A stretch of 34,509 bases of DNA from Desulfohalobiaceae bacterium. Lineage in GTDB: Bacteria > Desulfobacterota > Desulfovibrionia > Desulfovibrionales > Desulfothermaceae. Where the stretch lies: NCBI GenBank assembly GCA_027013815.1, contig JALWFY010000116.1, forward strand, positions 1 to 34,509, given 5' to 3'. Position numbers and translations under genes: made by a program. Below the pieces are notes generated by a model, which worked only from the letters and a program-made list of their open reading frames with translations, made no database searches and was not told the DNA's origin. Below are positions 18,353-25,229 of this stretch, one piece after another (position 1 is the first letter of the stretch; each line of letters opens with the position of its first letter).

Positions 18353-19525
18353 CTATTTTTGCTTATTTTCTTTTATTAATAATAGATAAACCTTTCCATA
18401 ATTGGATAAATTACCAGCAACATACCTTGCATCTGGTCCACTACCACAAAATAGATCCACATGATTATCTAATATAGCACCCCCCACATCCTGGGCCATA
18501 AATAATCCTTTGACCTTCACCTGATTGCCTTTTTTTACTGGTATATCCACATCATATACACCAATCGTGCCAAGAGGTATCAAGTTCTTATCTGTTGCAA
18601 AAGAGGCCATAGGGGTGAGTTTAACTCCTATGGCACCACAGGGGCCATGATCTGACAAGCGAAAAAACACATAACTTGGATTTACATATAAAATATCTGG
18701 TAAAAGCCCAGGATGGGACTTTAAATATCCTATAATTCCATCTAATGATGCCTGTTTTTTGGTAATATATCCCTTTTTTATCATGTATTTTCCCAAAGAG
18801 ATGTATTGTCTGCCATTTCTACCTGCATATGCAATATATTTAAATGTTCCGTCTGGTAAAATCAATCTCCCAGACCCCTGAATCTGTAAAAAAAATATAT
18901 CTACTAGGTCTTTTGCCCAGGCAATGACCTTGGCCTTTCCTTGTATGGCACCATAGGAATCTATCTCTTTCCTAGAAAAATATGGCTCAATATGATCTTT
19001 TTGGATCCTATATATCAAGACCTGTCCTTTCCATCGAGGATGAAAACGACCTAAATCTGCCTTTTTAAGGTCTTGTGGCACACCGTAAATAGGATAAATG
19101 TATTTTCCACCTTTTTTTAGAGATGCCTCTATATCCATTTCAAAATAACCAGTAAAAAATGTCTGGGGCTCAAGCTCATACCAGTCAAAATATTTTTCCA
19201 ATAAATAAGGATTATTATCCAATTTAGGTAGGATTTTAATCAAGGTCAAAAGGGTCTGTTTAAGCCTTGAGGTGGTAATCTCGAGCCCTGGCAAAAAGAA
19301 TTCTCTATTTGGAATCCTCTCAAGGTAATCCAAGGTATTTTTCAGTGGTTCCTCTAATGAGGTCCACGACAAAAAACCCTGTCTTTTTGGGTCTAATTCT
19401 TGTAGTGCCCTATTTACCTGAAACTTACAGAGCTTTTTATATCTAGGTTTTTCTTTTGAAACCCTTGGGCCACAGGCAACCAAGAATAATACAATACAAA
19501 ATAAGGCCCAATACACCCTCTTCAT
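18353..19525 (-). CDS. mltA: Membrane-bound lytic murein transglycosylase A (lipoprotein)
   Basis: 390 aa. N-terminal lipoprotein signal with lipobox LVAC (Cys18). MltA domain: [21 protein letters not shown], and [13 protein letters not shown]-terminal 3D domain with [33 protein letters not shown] and HVDLFCGSG, whose aspartates are catalytic in the family. Cleaves the MurNAc-GlcNAc bond with 1,6-anhydro product at the outer membrane, so it supports a Gram-negative envelope. It lies 7 nt after nadK. No strong Shine-Dalgarno is seen, so translation may be coupled. Confidence 0.95.
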   Translation of the reverse strand: MKRVYWALFCIVLFLVACGPRVSKEKPRYKKLCKFQVNRALQELDPKRQGFLSWTSLEEPLKNTLDYLERIPNREFFLPGLEITTSRLKQTLLTLIKILPKLDNNPYLLEKYFDWYELEPQTFFTGYFEMDIEASLKKGGKYIYPIYGVPQDLKKADLGRFHPRWKGQVLIYRIQKDHIEPYFSRKEIDSYGAIQGKAKVIAWAKDLVDIFFLQIQGSGRLILPDGTFKYIAYAGRNGRQYISLGKYMIKKGYITKKQASLDGIIGYLKSHPGLLPDILYVNPSYVFFRLSDHGPCGAIGVKLTPMASFATDKNLIPLGTIGVYDVDIPVKKGNQVKVKGLFMAQDVGGAILDNHVDLFCGSGPDARYVAGNLSNYGKVYLLLIKENKQK

Positions 19526-19532
19526 AAAAAGT

Positions 19533-20375
19533 CTAAATATATCCCTTATCTTTTAATTTTTTAATATATGATGAAGCCCTGGGCATCAAAAAATGTAGTT
19601 CCCTCTCATGTCTTGATACCTCAACTCTATCTCCTGCACAGAGCCCTATCTCCTCCTGTCCATCAATAGTAAGAGAGGCACTTTGTTGTGCTTCATTAAT
19701 TTCAATACTAGCCATGCTGGAACCAGGAATAATAAGAGGTCTAATGCCGCTCAAAAAAGGACAGATTGGACATATCTCGATCACATCCAGACCTGGATAT
19801 ATAAGACTTCCCCCTGCTGCAGCACAATATCCCGTAGAACCATTGGGGGTGGAAAGTATGACCCCATCAGCCCTAAACCTTATAGGCTCTGCCTCTGTTC
19901 CAATAACAATACTCAGTTCCAATAATCTTGCCATCCCATCCCTAGATATTACCACATCATTTATAGCACACCCCTTATTTATATCTTTCCCATCCCTTTT
20001 TATAACATAACACAGGGCAATCCTTTTAGAAAGATGAAACTGGCCCAAGATAAACAGTTCTGTAAAATAAGACTCCCAGGACTCTGGACCAAGTTCTGCC
20101 AAAAAGCCAACCCTGCCAAAATTTATACCCATAAGGGGTATGTTCAAATTCAAAAACTTTCTAGCAACATAAAGTAGTGTGCCATCTCCGCCTAATACCA
20201 AGACCAATGAAGGGGAAAAATCAATCTCCTGTAGTCCAACAAGCTCAGTAGTGGTTATAAATCTATAACTAAACCCTTTGTTCTTAAACCAAGTACAGGT
20301 CTCTTTTCCCAGATCTTTGGCCTGCCTATGATCATGCTTTGCTACAATGAGTATATTTTTAAAACTTATTGACAT
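19533..20375 (-). CDS. nadK: NAD kinase
   Basis: 280 aa. GGDGTLL at 62-68 (phosphate binding), FGRVGFLAEL, the NGSTGYCAAAGGSLIYPG motif, and C-terminal IDGQEEIGLCAGDRVEV. Phosphorylates NAD to NADP. The ATG at 20375 lacks a clear Shine-Dalgarno site, and the start is chosen from the family N-terminus (ILIVAKHDHRQA). First gene before mltA and gatB. Its upstream spacer carries a decayed BOX-like element and composite repeat copy 4. Confidence 0.96.
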   Translation of the reverse strand: MSISFKNILIVAKHDHRQAKDLGKETCTWFKNKGFSYRFITTTELVGLQEIDFSPSLVLVLGGDGTLLYVARKFLNLNIPLMGINFGRVGFLAELGPESWESYFTELFILGQFHLSKRIALCYVIKRDGKDINKGCAINDVVISRDGMARLLELSIVIGTEAEPIRFRADGVILSTPNGSTGYCAAAGGSLIYPGLDVIEICPICPFLSGIRPLIIPGSSMASIEINEAQQSASLTIDGQEEIGLCAGDRVEVSRHERELHFLMPRASSYIKKLKDKGYI

Positions 20376-20462
20376 AGGACATTTTTTCTAGTCTAAAAGC
20401 AGAGGATGTTCAAGAAAATATTTACAAAAAACCAGCACAACTATTTATCTAATACCGAAAAC

Positions 20463-20517
20463 AAGTGGAACTCTGTACCTCCTGGATTTTGACCTTTTAG
20501 ACCTATTTTAATAAAGA
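20463..20517 (+). repeat. Decayed BOX-like palindrome element (P1-P3-P2 relic)
   Basis: AAGTGGAACTCTGT (20463-20476) is identical to the left arm and loop of P1 at 28462-28475, but its right arm is lost. TTGACCTTTTAGACC (20489-20503) resembles P3 at 28208-28224 with broken pairing. TTTAATAAAGA (20507-20517) resembles the left arm of P2. The order matches the intact copies. It lies 90-140 bp upstream of nadK. Confidence 0.5.
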
Positions 20518-20520
20518 TAA

Positions 20521-20760
20521 AAATTAATCCAAAATTCAAAATTCAACATCCAAAATTATATTAAACTGAAATTCCGAAAATTGCAGGTTAATATAAAAGA
20601 TGGCAAAAGGCTAAAGGCGAAAGGCAAAAGGTATAGGAGGAGTTAAAATGCGAATTCTTCCCTTTAGCCTTTAGCCCTTCGCCCTTAGCCTAAGGTAAAC
20701 AAGGACTTAGGATTTAGAAGAAACGTAAATTTTTTTCACATTTTTGAAATAAAAAGCATA
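20521..20760 (+). repeat. Composite intergenic repeat, copy 4 (inverted relative to the others)
   Basis: Half of the C palindrome (20521-20558), tail block AATTGCAGGTTAATAT (20579-20594), heptads GGCAAAA, GGCTAAA, GGCGAAA, GGCAAAA (20602-20629), a 30-nt loop, inverted heptads from 20660 to 20690, then the A hairpin AAACGTAAA...TTCACATTTTT (20720-20745). It lies in the divergent nadK/NUDIX spacer with the A hairpin about 25 bp from the ATG of the plus-strand gene. Confidence 0.7.
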
Positions 20761-20770
20761 TTAAAGGCAA

Positions 20771-21262
20771 ATGATTATTGAGATATTAGATCACAAAGGT
20801 AGACCCATTGGGGCCATGGACTACTCATTGATACATTCTCAAAACCTCAACCACTACAAAGTCCTGGTTGTCCCATATATGGAAGACCAAAAGATATGCT
20901 TAATCAAACTCAATCCTAGGTCTCCATCTCAAGATAGCGTGTGGGATCTCCCAGTAAATACCCATGTCCCAGCTTATGCATCAAGGGAAGAAACTGCCCT
21001 AAAAACCTTAGAATACAATCTTGGACTCAAGATATACCCATTAAACACCTTCATGCGTATATTCTGGAAAGAAGAAAACGAATTTTTATGTATCTATATG
21101 GGCAGGTGTACCAACAGACCTATTTTGTCTAAAAATCCCCAAATTGAGGATATAACTATCTTTCAAATCAGTGACCTTGAATTTTTGATGTCAAAATATC
21201 CAAATCTATTTTCCAAGGAGTTACATTATCTCATGGAACAAAGGATTATTCAAGATATATGA
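20771..21262 (+). CDS. Degenerate NUDIX-fold protein (YfcD / IPP-isomerase-like), probably non-catalytic
   Basis: 163 aa. The pattern ILDHKGRPIGAM...LIHSQNLNHYKVLVV...VWDLPVNTHVPAY...LGL follows YfcD-type NUDIX proteins (normally DxxGxxxG, VHxxxLxHRA, WDLSxxGHV, RELxEELG). In the Nudix box (residues 64-86), aligned on Gly85, the signature Gly is Thr64, the Glu is Ala70, Arg is Lys78, and the metal-binding glutamates are Thr79, Tyr82 and Asn83. Hydrolase activity is therefore unlikely; a binding or regulatory role is an inference. It is the only plus-strand gene in the first 30 kb and is divergent from nadK. Confidence 0.65.
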   Translation: MIIEILDHKGRPIGAMDYSLIHSQNLNHYKVLVVPYMEDQKICLIKLNPRSPSQDSVWDLPVNTHVPAYASREETALKTLEYNLGLKIYPLNTFMRIFWKEENEFLCIYMGRCTNRPILSKNPQIEDITIFQISDLEFLMSKYPNLFSKELHYLMEQRIIQDI

Positions 21263-21391
21263 TCATGCTCTAGTGAATGGCACTTAAATGAAGAAAGATT
21301 TTTATTATCTCATAATTAAAATTGTACCATACAAAAGCATAAGGCCTTACAATAAATTAACATAGGTTTTAAACTCGGCTAGGACGATAGG

Positions 21392-21427
21392 AAAAGGGGA
21401 CGTTAGACAAACAAGGGTCCCCTTTTT
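21392..21427. terminator. Bidirectional intrinsic terminator between convergent genes
   Basis: Perfect 10-bp stem AAAAGGGGAC (21392-21401) / GTCCCCTTTT (21417-21426) with a 15-nt loop. The T-run is five on the plus strand and four on the minus strand. It lies between the NUDIX gene (ends 21262) and the acyl-CoA synthetase (ends 21456), which converge here. Confidence 0.85.
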
Positions 21428-21455
21428 ATTCAAAAAAAAATATAAAAATCCTTAC

Positions 21456-23054
21456 TTATTCCTTTGTTGCAATCTTTTTCTTTGCCCATTCTCTGAGGAT
21501 ATGCTTCTGGATTTTTCCAGTGGCAGTTTTAGGCAAGTCAACAAATTCTATTTCTTTTGGCACCTTGTATTTGGCTATCCTTTGTTTACAAAACTCCATC
21601 AGTTCTTCAGGGGTAACTTTCATACCTTCTTTTAATTTTACAAATGCCTTTGGCACCTCTTGCCATTTTTCATGGGGCATCGCTACAACAGCACACTCTA
21701 AAACAGCAGGGTGTTCATATAAAACATTTTCCACTTCAACAGATGAGATATTCTCGCCACCACTTATAATAATATCTTTAAGCCTGTCTTTTATCTCAAC
21801 ATATCCATCAGGATGAGTAATGGCCAAATCCCCGCTGTGAAAAACTCCACCTCTAAAGGCTTGGTCAGTTTCTTCGGGTTTATTGTGATAACCAAGCATT
21901 ACATTATTACCCCACATGACTATTTCTCCAAGGGTCTTCCCATCATGGGGTACTGGTTCCATGGTAGTTGGATCTAATACATCCATATAAACAGTGGTAA
22001 TGTAAGGCACCCCTTGTCTTGCCTTTATCCTAGCCTTTTCATCAATTGGGAGCTCATCCCATTCTTCTTTCCATTCGCAAACACTGTGGGGACCATACAC
22101 TTCTGTCAAGCCATAACACTGGGTAACAGAACACCCTATACCTTCCATTGCCTTAATCACTGTAGGAGATGGTGGCGCACCTGCTGTATTTATTACAAAT
22201 CCCTTTGGGATATTAACCTTATTGTTCTCTGCATAAGCAGCCATTGATGAAAGTACAACTGGAGCTGCACACAGGTGAGTTGCTTGATGTCTTTCAATAA
22301 GTTTAAAGATCTCCTCTGGGACTACTCTTCTAAGACAAATATGAGTTGCTCCAGGTGCAGTCACGCCCCAAGTATGACACCATCCATTACAGTGAAACAT
22401 AGGAAGTGTCCATATATATTTTGACCTACTATTTATCCCATATTCTAAAATCTCTCCAAGGGCATTCAAATATGTTCCCCTATGACTATATACAACCCCC
22501 TTTGGTCGGCCCGTTGTTCCACTAGTATAATTTATAGTAATAGGTAAGATTTCATCATCAATTCCAAAATGAAATGACTCAGGTTTTACGTCAATAAATT
22601 CTTCATAATCCGGACCATCAAATACCTTATCCTCAACATCACATATACTCACAACCATTATGTCCTTAATATTGTCTTTTATAGACTCAATAGTATTTGC
22701 AAATTCAGTATCAACAAATAATATTTTTGCCCCCGAATCCTTTAATATATATTCAACCTCCGGTGAAGCCAACCTAATATTTATAGCCACTAAAATTGCT
22801 GAAAGCAAAGGTACTCCATAATGAGCTTCAAGTAGAGGTGGAATATTAGGACATAAAAAAGCCACTTTATCACCTTTTTCAATACCATGCTGCTTCAAAG
22901 CAGTTGCTAAACGACACACCCGATCTTTAAATTCTAAATAAGTGTAAGTAGTATCATTGTAAATAACCCCAACCTTTTCTGGAAACACATAAGCCGTTCG
23001 TTCCAAAAAGGATAAAGGACTTAATGGCTCATAATTTACACTTCTTTTTGGCAT
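21456..23054 (-). CDS. AMP-forming acyl-CoA synthetase (medium/long-chain type)
   Basis: 532 aa. Adenylate-forming superfamily: P-loop TSGTTGRPKG near 184-193, GLTEVYGP (A5-like), GDLAITHPDGYVEIKDRLKD (A7-A8 with hinge), ISSVEVEN and the catalytic lysine in KTATGKIQKH. Activates a carboxylic acid to its acyl-AMP and then the CoA thioester. Overall it resembles AlkK/fatty-acyl ligases rather than acetyl-CoA synthetase (shorter, no ACS N-terminal extension). Substrate unknown. GGGGAG lies 6-7 nt before the ATG. Monocistronic, with its own promoter and a nearby palindrome (23148-23162). Confidence 0.9.
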   Translation of the reverse strand: MPKRSVNYEPLSPLSFLERTAYVFPEKVGVIYNDTTYTYLEFKDRVCRLATALKQHGIEKGDKVAFLCPNIPPLLEAHYGVPLLSAILVAINIRLASPEVEYILKDSGAKILFVDTEFANTIESIKDNIKDIMVVSICDVEDKVFDGPDYEEFIDVKPESFHFGIDDEILPITINYTSGTTGRPKGVVYSHRGTYLNALGEILEYGINSRSKYIWTLPMFHCNGWCHTWGVTAPGATHICLRRVVPEEIFKLIERHQATHLCAAPVVLSSMAAYAENNKVNIPKGFVINTAGAPPSPTVIKAMEGIGCSVTQCYGLTEVYGPHSVCEWKEEWDELPIDEKARIKARQGVPYITTVYMDVLDPTTMEPVPHDGKTLGEIVMWGNNVMLGYHNKPEETDQAFRGGVFHSGDLAITHPDGYVEIKDRLKDIIISGGENISSVEVENVLYEHPAVLECAVVAMPHEKWQEVPKAFVKLKEGMKVTPEELMEFCKQRIAKYKVPKEIEFVDLPKTATGKIQKHILREWAKKKIATKE

Positions 23055-23093
23055 AAAAAACTCCCCTTTCCTTTAAATTATTATTTATAAACA

Positions 23094-23122
23094 TTGTTAA
23101 CTTGTGTGAATTATTATGTCAA
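23094..23122 (-). promoter_or_regulatory. Probable promoter of the acyl-CoA synthetase gene
   Basis: Minus strand: perfect -35 TTGACA (23122-23117), 17-bp spacer, -10-like TAACAA (23099-23094). It lies about 40 bp upstream of the ATG at 23054. Confidence 0.55.
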
Positions 23123-23147
23123 GGTAATTTAATATATAGCTAAACAT

Positions 23148-23162
23148 TTAGGTAATACCTAA
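23148..23162. promoter_or_regulatory. Palindromic operator candidate TTAGGTAATACCTAA
   Basis: Perfect 15-bp palindrome (7-bp arms, one central base) 25 bp upstream of the -35 of the acyl-CoA synthetase promoter. The size and symmetry suit a dimeric TetR- or MarR-type regulator. No regulator gene is in the window. The remaining spacer to 23336 shows a short inverted repeat TTAACT/AGTTAA (23266-23281) and nothing else I can name. Confidence 0.4.
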
Positions 23163-23336
23163 CTATACATTTGAGGAGTCCCCTAAATCCTGTCTCTGTA
23201 TAATCCTTTTTAAACGTGATTAAGGCTCTTCTGGTGTCTTCTTAGATAAAAAATATATAGGCAGGTTAACTGATAAGTTAAGTTGTATTTTATAATATTA
23301 AAAGATAGCTCCTTAGAAGTAAATAAAGATTAATCT

Positions 23337-23681
23337 CTAGATTGTTAATAATACTCCACCACCTTTTAAGATCTCAGTTAAAGGTTGTCCCCAATATTTA
23401 ACCTCAATGTTTAATTCCTCTAAATCATTTGTCACACCTAACTGGTCAGCACATGCCTTACAAGCTGTTATATGGACACCTGCATCTTGGGCCTCTTTTA
23501 TCTTTTTTTGAATATTTTTATCTTCAACCACTAACTTTGCAGTAGCCCCCCAAACAATTAAAGTAACCTTTTCCCACCAACCATGGATTAGAGAATTTAT
23601 ACTATACATAAAAACCATATCCTCTGCTGTTATGGGATTATCGTTTACCCACAAGATATAAAGAGTTGTCTTATTTGCCAT
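23337..23681 (-). CDS. DsrE/DsrF-like family protein
   Basis: 114 aa. Alternating beta-alpha pattern beginning TTLYILWVNDNP, then a middle strand VTLIVWGATAKLVVED and AGVHITACKACADQLGV with two cysteines in the position where DsrE-family sulfur carriers have their active cysteine. It ends in EVKYWGQPLTEILKGGGVLLTI. Members bind or transfer sulfur (DsrEFH, TusBCD) or are of unknown role. It stands alone here: 282 bp from the acyl-CoA synthetase and 233 bp from the suhB-like gene, so no pathway can be assigned. AAGGAGG precedes the ATG at a slightly long spacing. Confidence 0.85.
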   Translation of the reverse strand: MANKTTLYILWVNDNPITAEDMVFMYSINSLIHGWWEKVTLIVWGATAKLVVEDKNIQKKIKEAQDAGVHITACKACADQLGVTNDLEELNIEVKYWGQPLTEILKGGGVLLTI

Positions 23682-23914
23682 ATTCCCAGCCCTCCTTTTT
23701 TATTTTTTAAGAATAAAACCCACTCTATTTAATAAAACCAAAATATTGCAGGTCTGTCTTATGGACCCTTTGATGGTAGATACAAGCTCACCAAAGTAGA
23801 AAATTGTATTTTCCATAACCCAACACAACCCACGACCTATAGCTTCTTCTTAATTTTTGCGTCTAGGTGTTGACCTTGGCCTTTTTAAATTGTTTTGTTT
23901 AATGATCTTTATAT

Positions 23915-24709
23915 TTAACTACAGATCAGCCTTGACAACTCTTCGTGGATCTTGCCATTTGTCGCCAGAATATTTGGAGAGTACAAATCAAAGGACCTAT
24001 TGGAAGAATATTGCGTTACCTTACCACCTGCTTCTTCCACCAATAGCCAGCCTGCTGCAACATCCCAAGGTTTTAAGCCCTTTTCATAAAATCCATCAAA
24101 TCTCCCACACGCAACATATGCCAAATCTATAGCAGCTGCGCCCATACGTCTAAGGCCTTGAGCTGCCATAAGTACATTTTGTATTGGGCCAATGACCTCC
24201 TGCATCTGATTGCGAATATTATATGGAAACCCTGTTGCAATTAGGCTATTATTCATTAAAGAGACACAAGATACCCCAATGGGCTGAGAATTTAAATAAG
24301 CGCCTTGTCCTTTTATGGCATAAAAAGTCTCGTTTATAATAGGAAGGTTTATTATCCCTACCACCACCTCCCCTTGGATCAAAAGGGCAACAGATGTAGC
24401 CACCATTGGGAGGGCATGGGCAAAATTAGTGGTCCCATCAATGGGGTCAATTATCCACACTGGCTCTCCACCTATGATGTTGCCATGAGAAGATTCTTCA
24501 GCAAGAAATTGTGCATCCAGGATCTGTTTTAATCCTTTTTTTAACTCCTCTTCCACCGTTATATCAATCTCTGTAACTAGATCTATCTCTCCTTTGTGTT
24601 TTACCTTTATGTCTGTGCCTATCCTGGACTTAATTATATTGCCCGTCTCTTTAACAAGGTAAATGGCCTGCCCTAAAATTTTTTTTAAATCTCTATTTGT
24701 GATCTTCAT
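23915..24709 (-). CDS. suhB: Inositol-1-monophosphatase family protein (SuhB-like)
   Basis: 264 aa. Metal-binding motifs of the family: LAEESSHG, WIIDPIDGTTNFAHALP (near 84-100), and the C-terminal KPWDVAAGWLLVEEAGGKV. Li-sensitive, Mg-dependent sugar-phosphate phosphatase; substrate could be inositol-1-phosphate, fructose-1,6-bisphosphate or NADP, since these activities share the fold. No clear Shine-Dalgarno precedes the ATG. Instead the A hairpin of composite repeat copy 5 begins about 16 nt upstream. The spacer 23682-23914 shows nothing I can name. Confidence 0.9.
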   Translation of the reverse strand: MKITNRDLKKILGQAIYLVKETGNIIKSRIGTDIKVKHKGEIDLVTEIDITVEEELKKGLKQILDAQFLAEESSHGNIIGGEPVWIIDPIDGTTNFAHALPMVATSVALLIQGEVVVGIINLPIINETFYAIKGQGAYLNSQPIGVSCVSLMNNSLIATGFPYNIRNQMQEVIGPIQNVLMAAQGLRRMGAAAIDLAYVACGRFDGFYEKGLKPWDVAAGWLLVEEAGGKVTQYSSNRSFDLYSPNILATNGKIHEELSRLICS

Positions 24710-24718
24710 ATTAAGCTT

Positions 24719-24918
24719 TTTTATGAAAAACTTGAAAAAAATTTACGTTTTTCCTAAATCCTAGGTCATTGTATATAAAGGCGAAGGGCTATTTTTTAAT
24801 TTTGAATTATAAATTCTAAATTTTGAATGAAAAAAGGATTAATCCAAAATCCAAAATTCAACATCCAAAATTATATTAATGGTTTTCGCCTTTAGCCTCA
24901 TATGCCTTTTGCCGTCTT
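24719..24918 (-). repeat. Composite intergenic repeat, copy 5 (main part)
   Basis: A hairpin AAAAACTTG...TTTACGTTTTT (24725-24752), TTGTATATAA (24769-24778), heptad arm AGGCGAAGGGCTA, C palindrome (24797-24873) and inverted heptads TTTTCGCCTTTAGCC...GCCTTTTGCCG. The repeat is then interrupted at about 24918 by the BOX-like element and resumes at 25028 with TAACCTGCAATTTT. It lies between mreB and the suhB-like gene, with the A hairpin facing suhB. Confidence 0.7.
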
Positions 24919-25027
24919 AGCGGAACTTCGTTCCGCTTACTGCTTACGCATATTTTTTAATAAGGATTTATTCCTTATTTTAAAATTTGGCCAATGGCCA
25001 AAGTAAAGCGAAACTTCGTTTCGCTTT
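24919..25027 (-). repeat. BOX-like element, intact copy (P1-P3-P2-P5-P1 on the minus strand)
   Basis: Five palindromes in a row. In plus-strand order: AGCGGAAC/GTTCCGCT (24919-24937), TGC-TTAC-GCA (24941-24950), AATAAGGA/TCCTTATT (24959-24979), TTTGGCCA/TGGCCAAA (24986-25002), AAAGCGAAAC/GTTTCGCTTT (25005-25027). All arms pair perfectly. Read on the minus strand, the order and length match the plus-strand array at 28377-28486. It interrupts composite repeat copy 5. No coding capacity. Confidence 0.8.
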
Positions 25028-25060
25028 AACCTGCAATTTTCAAAACTTCAGATTGATATA
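25028..25060 (-). repeat. Composite intergenic repeat copy 5, tail continued after the BOX-like insertion
   Basis: TAACCTGCAATTTT at 25027-25040 continues the tail module seen uninterrupted in copies 3 and 4. The following 25061-25229 is AT-rich with one phased repeat (separate entry) and an AATTTTG-type block near 25160-25210. Confidence 0.6.
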
Positions 25061-25081
25061 TTCCTTACCTCTGGAACAATG

Positions 25082-25117
25082 AATTACTACAAATTACAAT
25101 TAATTACCATAAATTAC
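25082..25117. repeat. Four AATTAC repeats at exact 10-bp spacing
   Basis: AATTAC occurs at 25082, 25092, 25102 and 25112, with a weaker ACTCAC at 25122. The 10-bp step places the copies on one helix face. It lies in the spacer between the mreB stop and the suhB-like gene. Function unknown. Confidence 0.5.
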
Positions 25118-25229
25118 ATTCACTCACCTAAAACCTAACATAATATTTATCTAGTTAAGTTTAATGTTCATTTTTAATTCATAACTCAAAATCCATAATT
25201 CAAAATTATTACTAATATAATGAAATCTA

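Noticed and set aside
20648-20674. Eight-codon ORF MRILPFSL with a good ribosome site, as a real leader-peptide gene
   Set aside because: Not listed as a CDS: it is made from repeat sequence, is very short, and other copies of the repeat lack it. Kept only as a finding.
2980-24455. DnaA-box-like TTATCCAC words (near 2986, 12984 and 24449) and proximity of dnaX as hints of a replication origin
   Set aside because: Each word falls inside a coding region where it encodes conserved residues, they are not clustered, and no dnaA, dnaN or AT-rich unwinding tract accompanies them.
24710-25229. CRISPR array suggested by repeated short palindromes
   Set aside because: The repeats are of different sequence, unequal spacing and fixed order, with no spacers of constant length and no cas genes.
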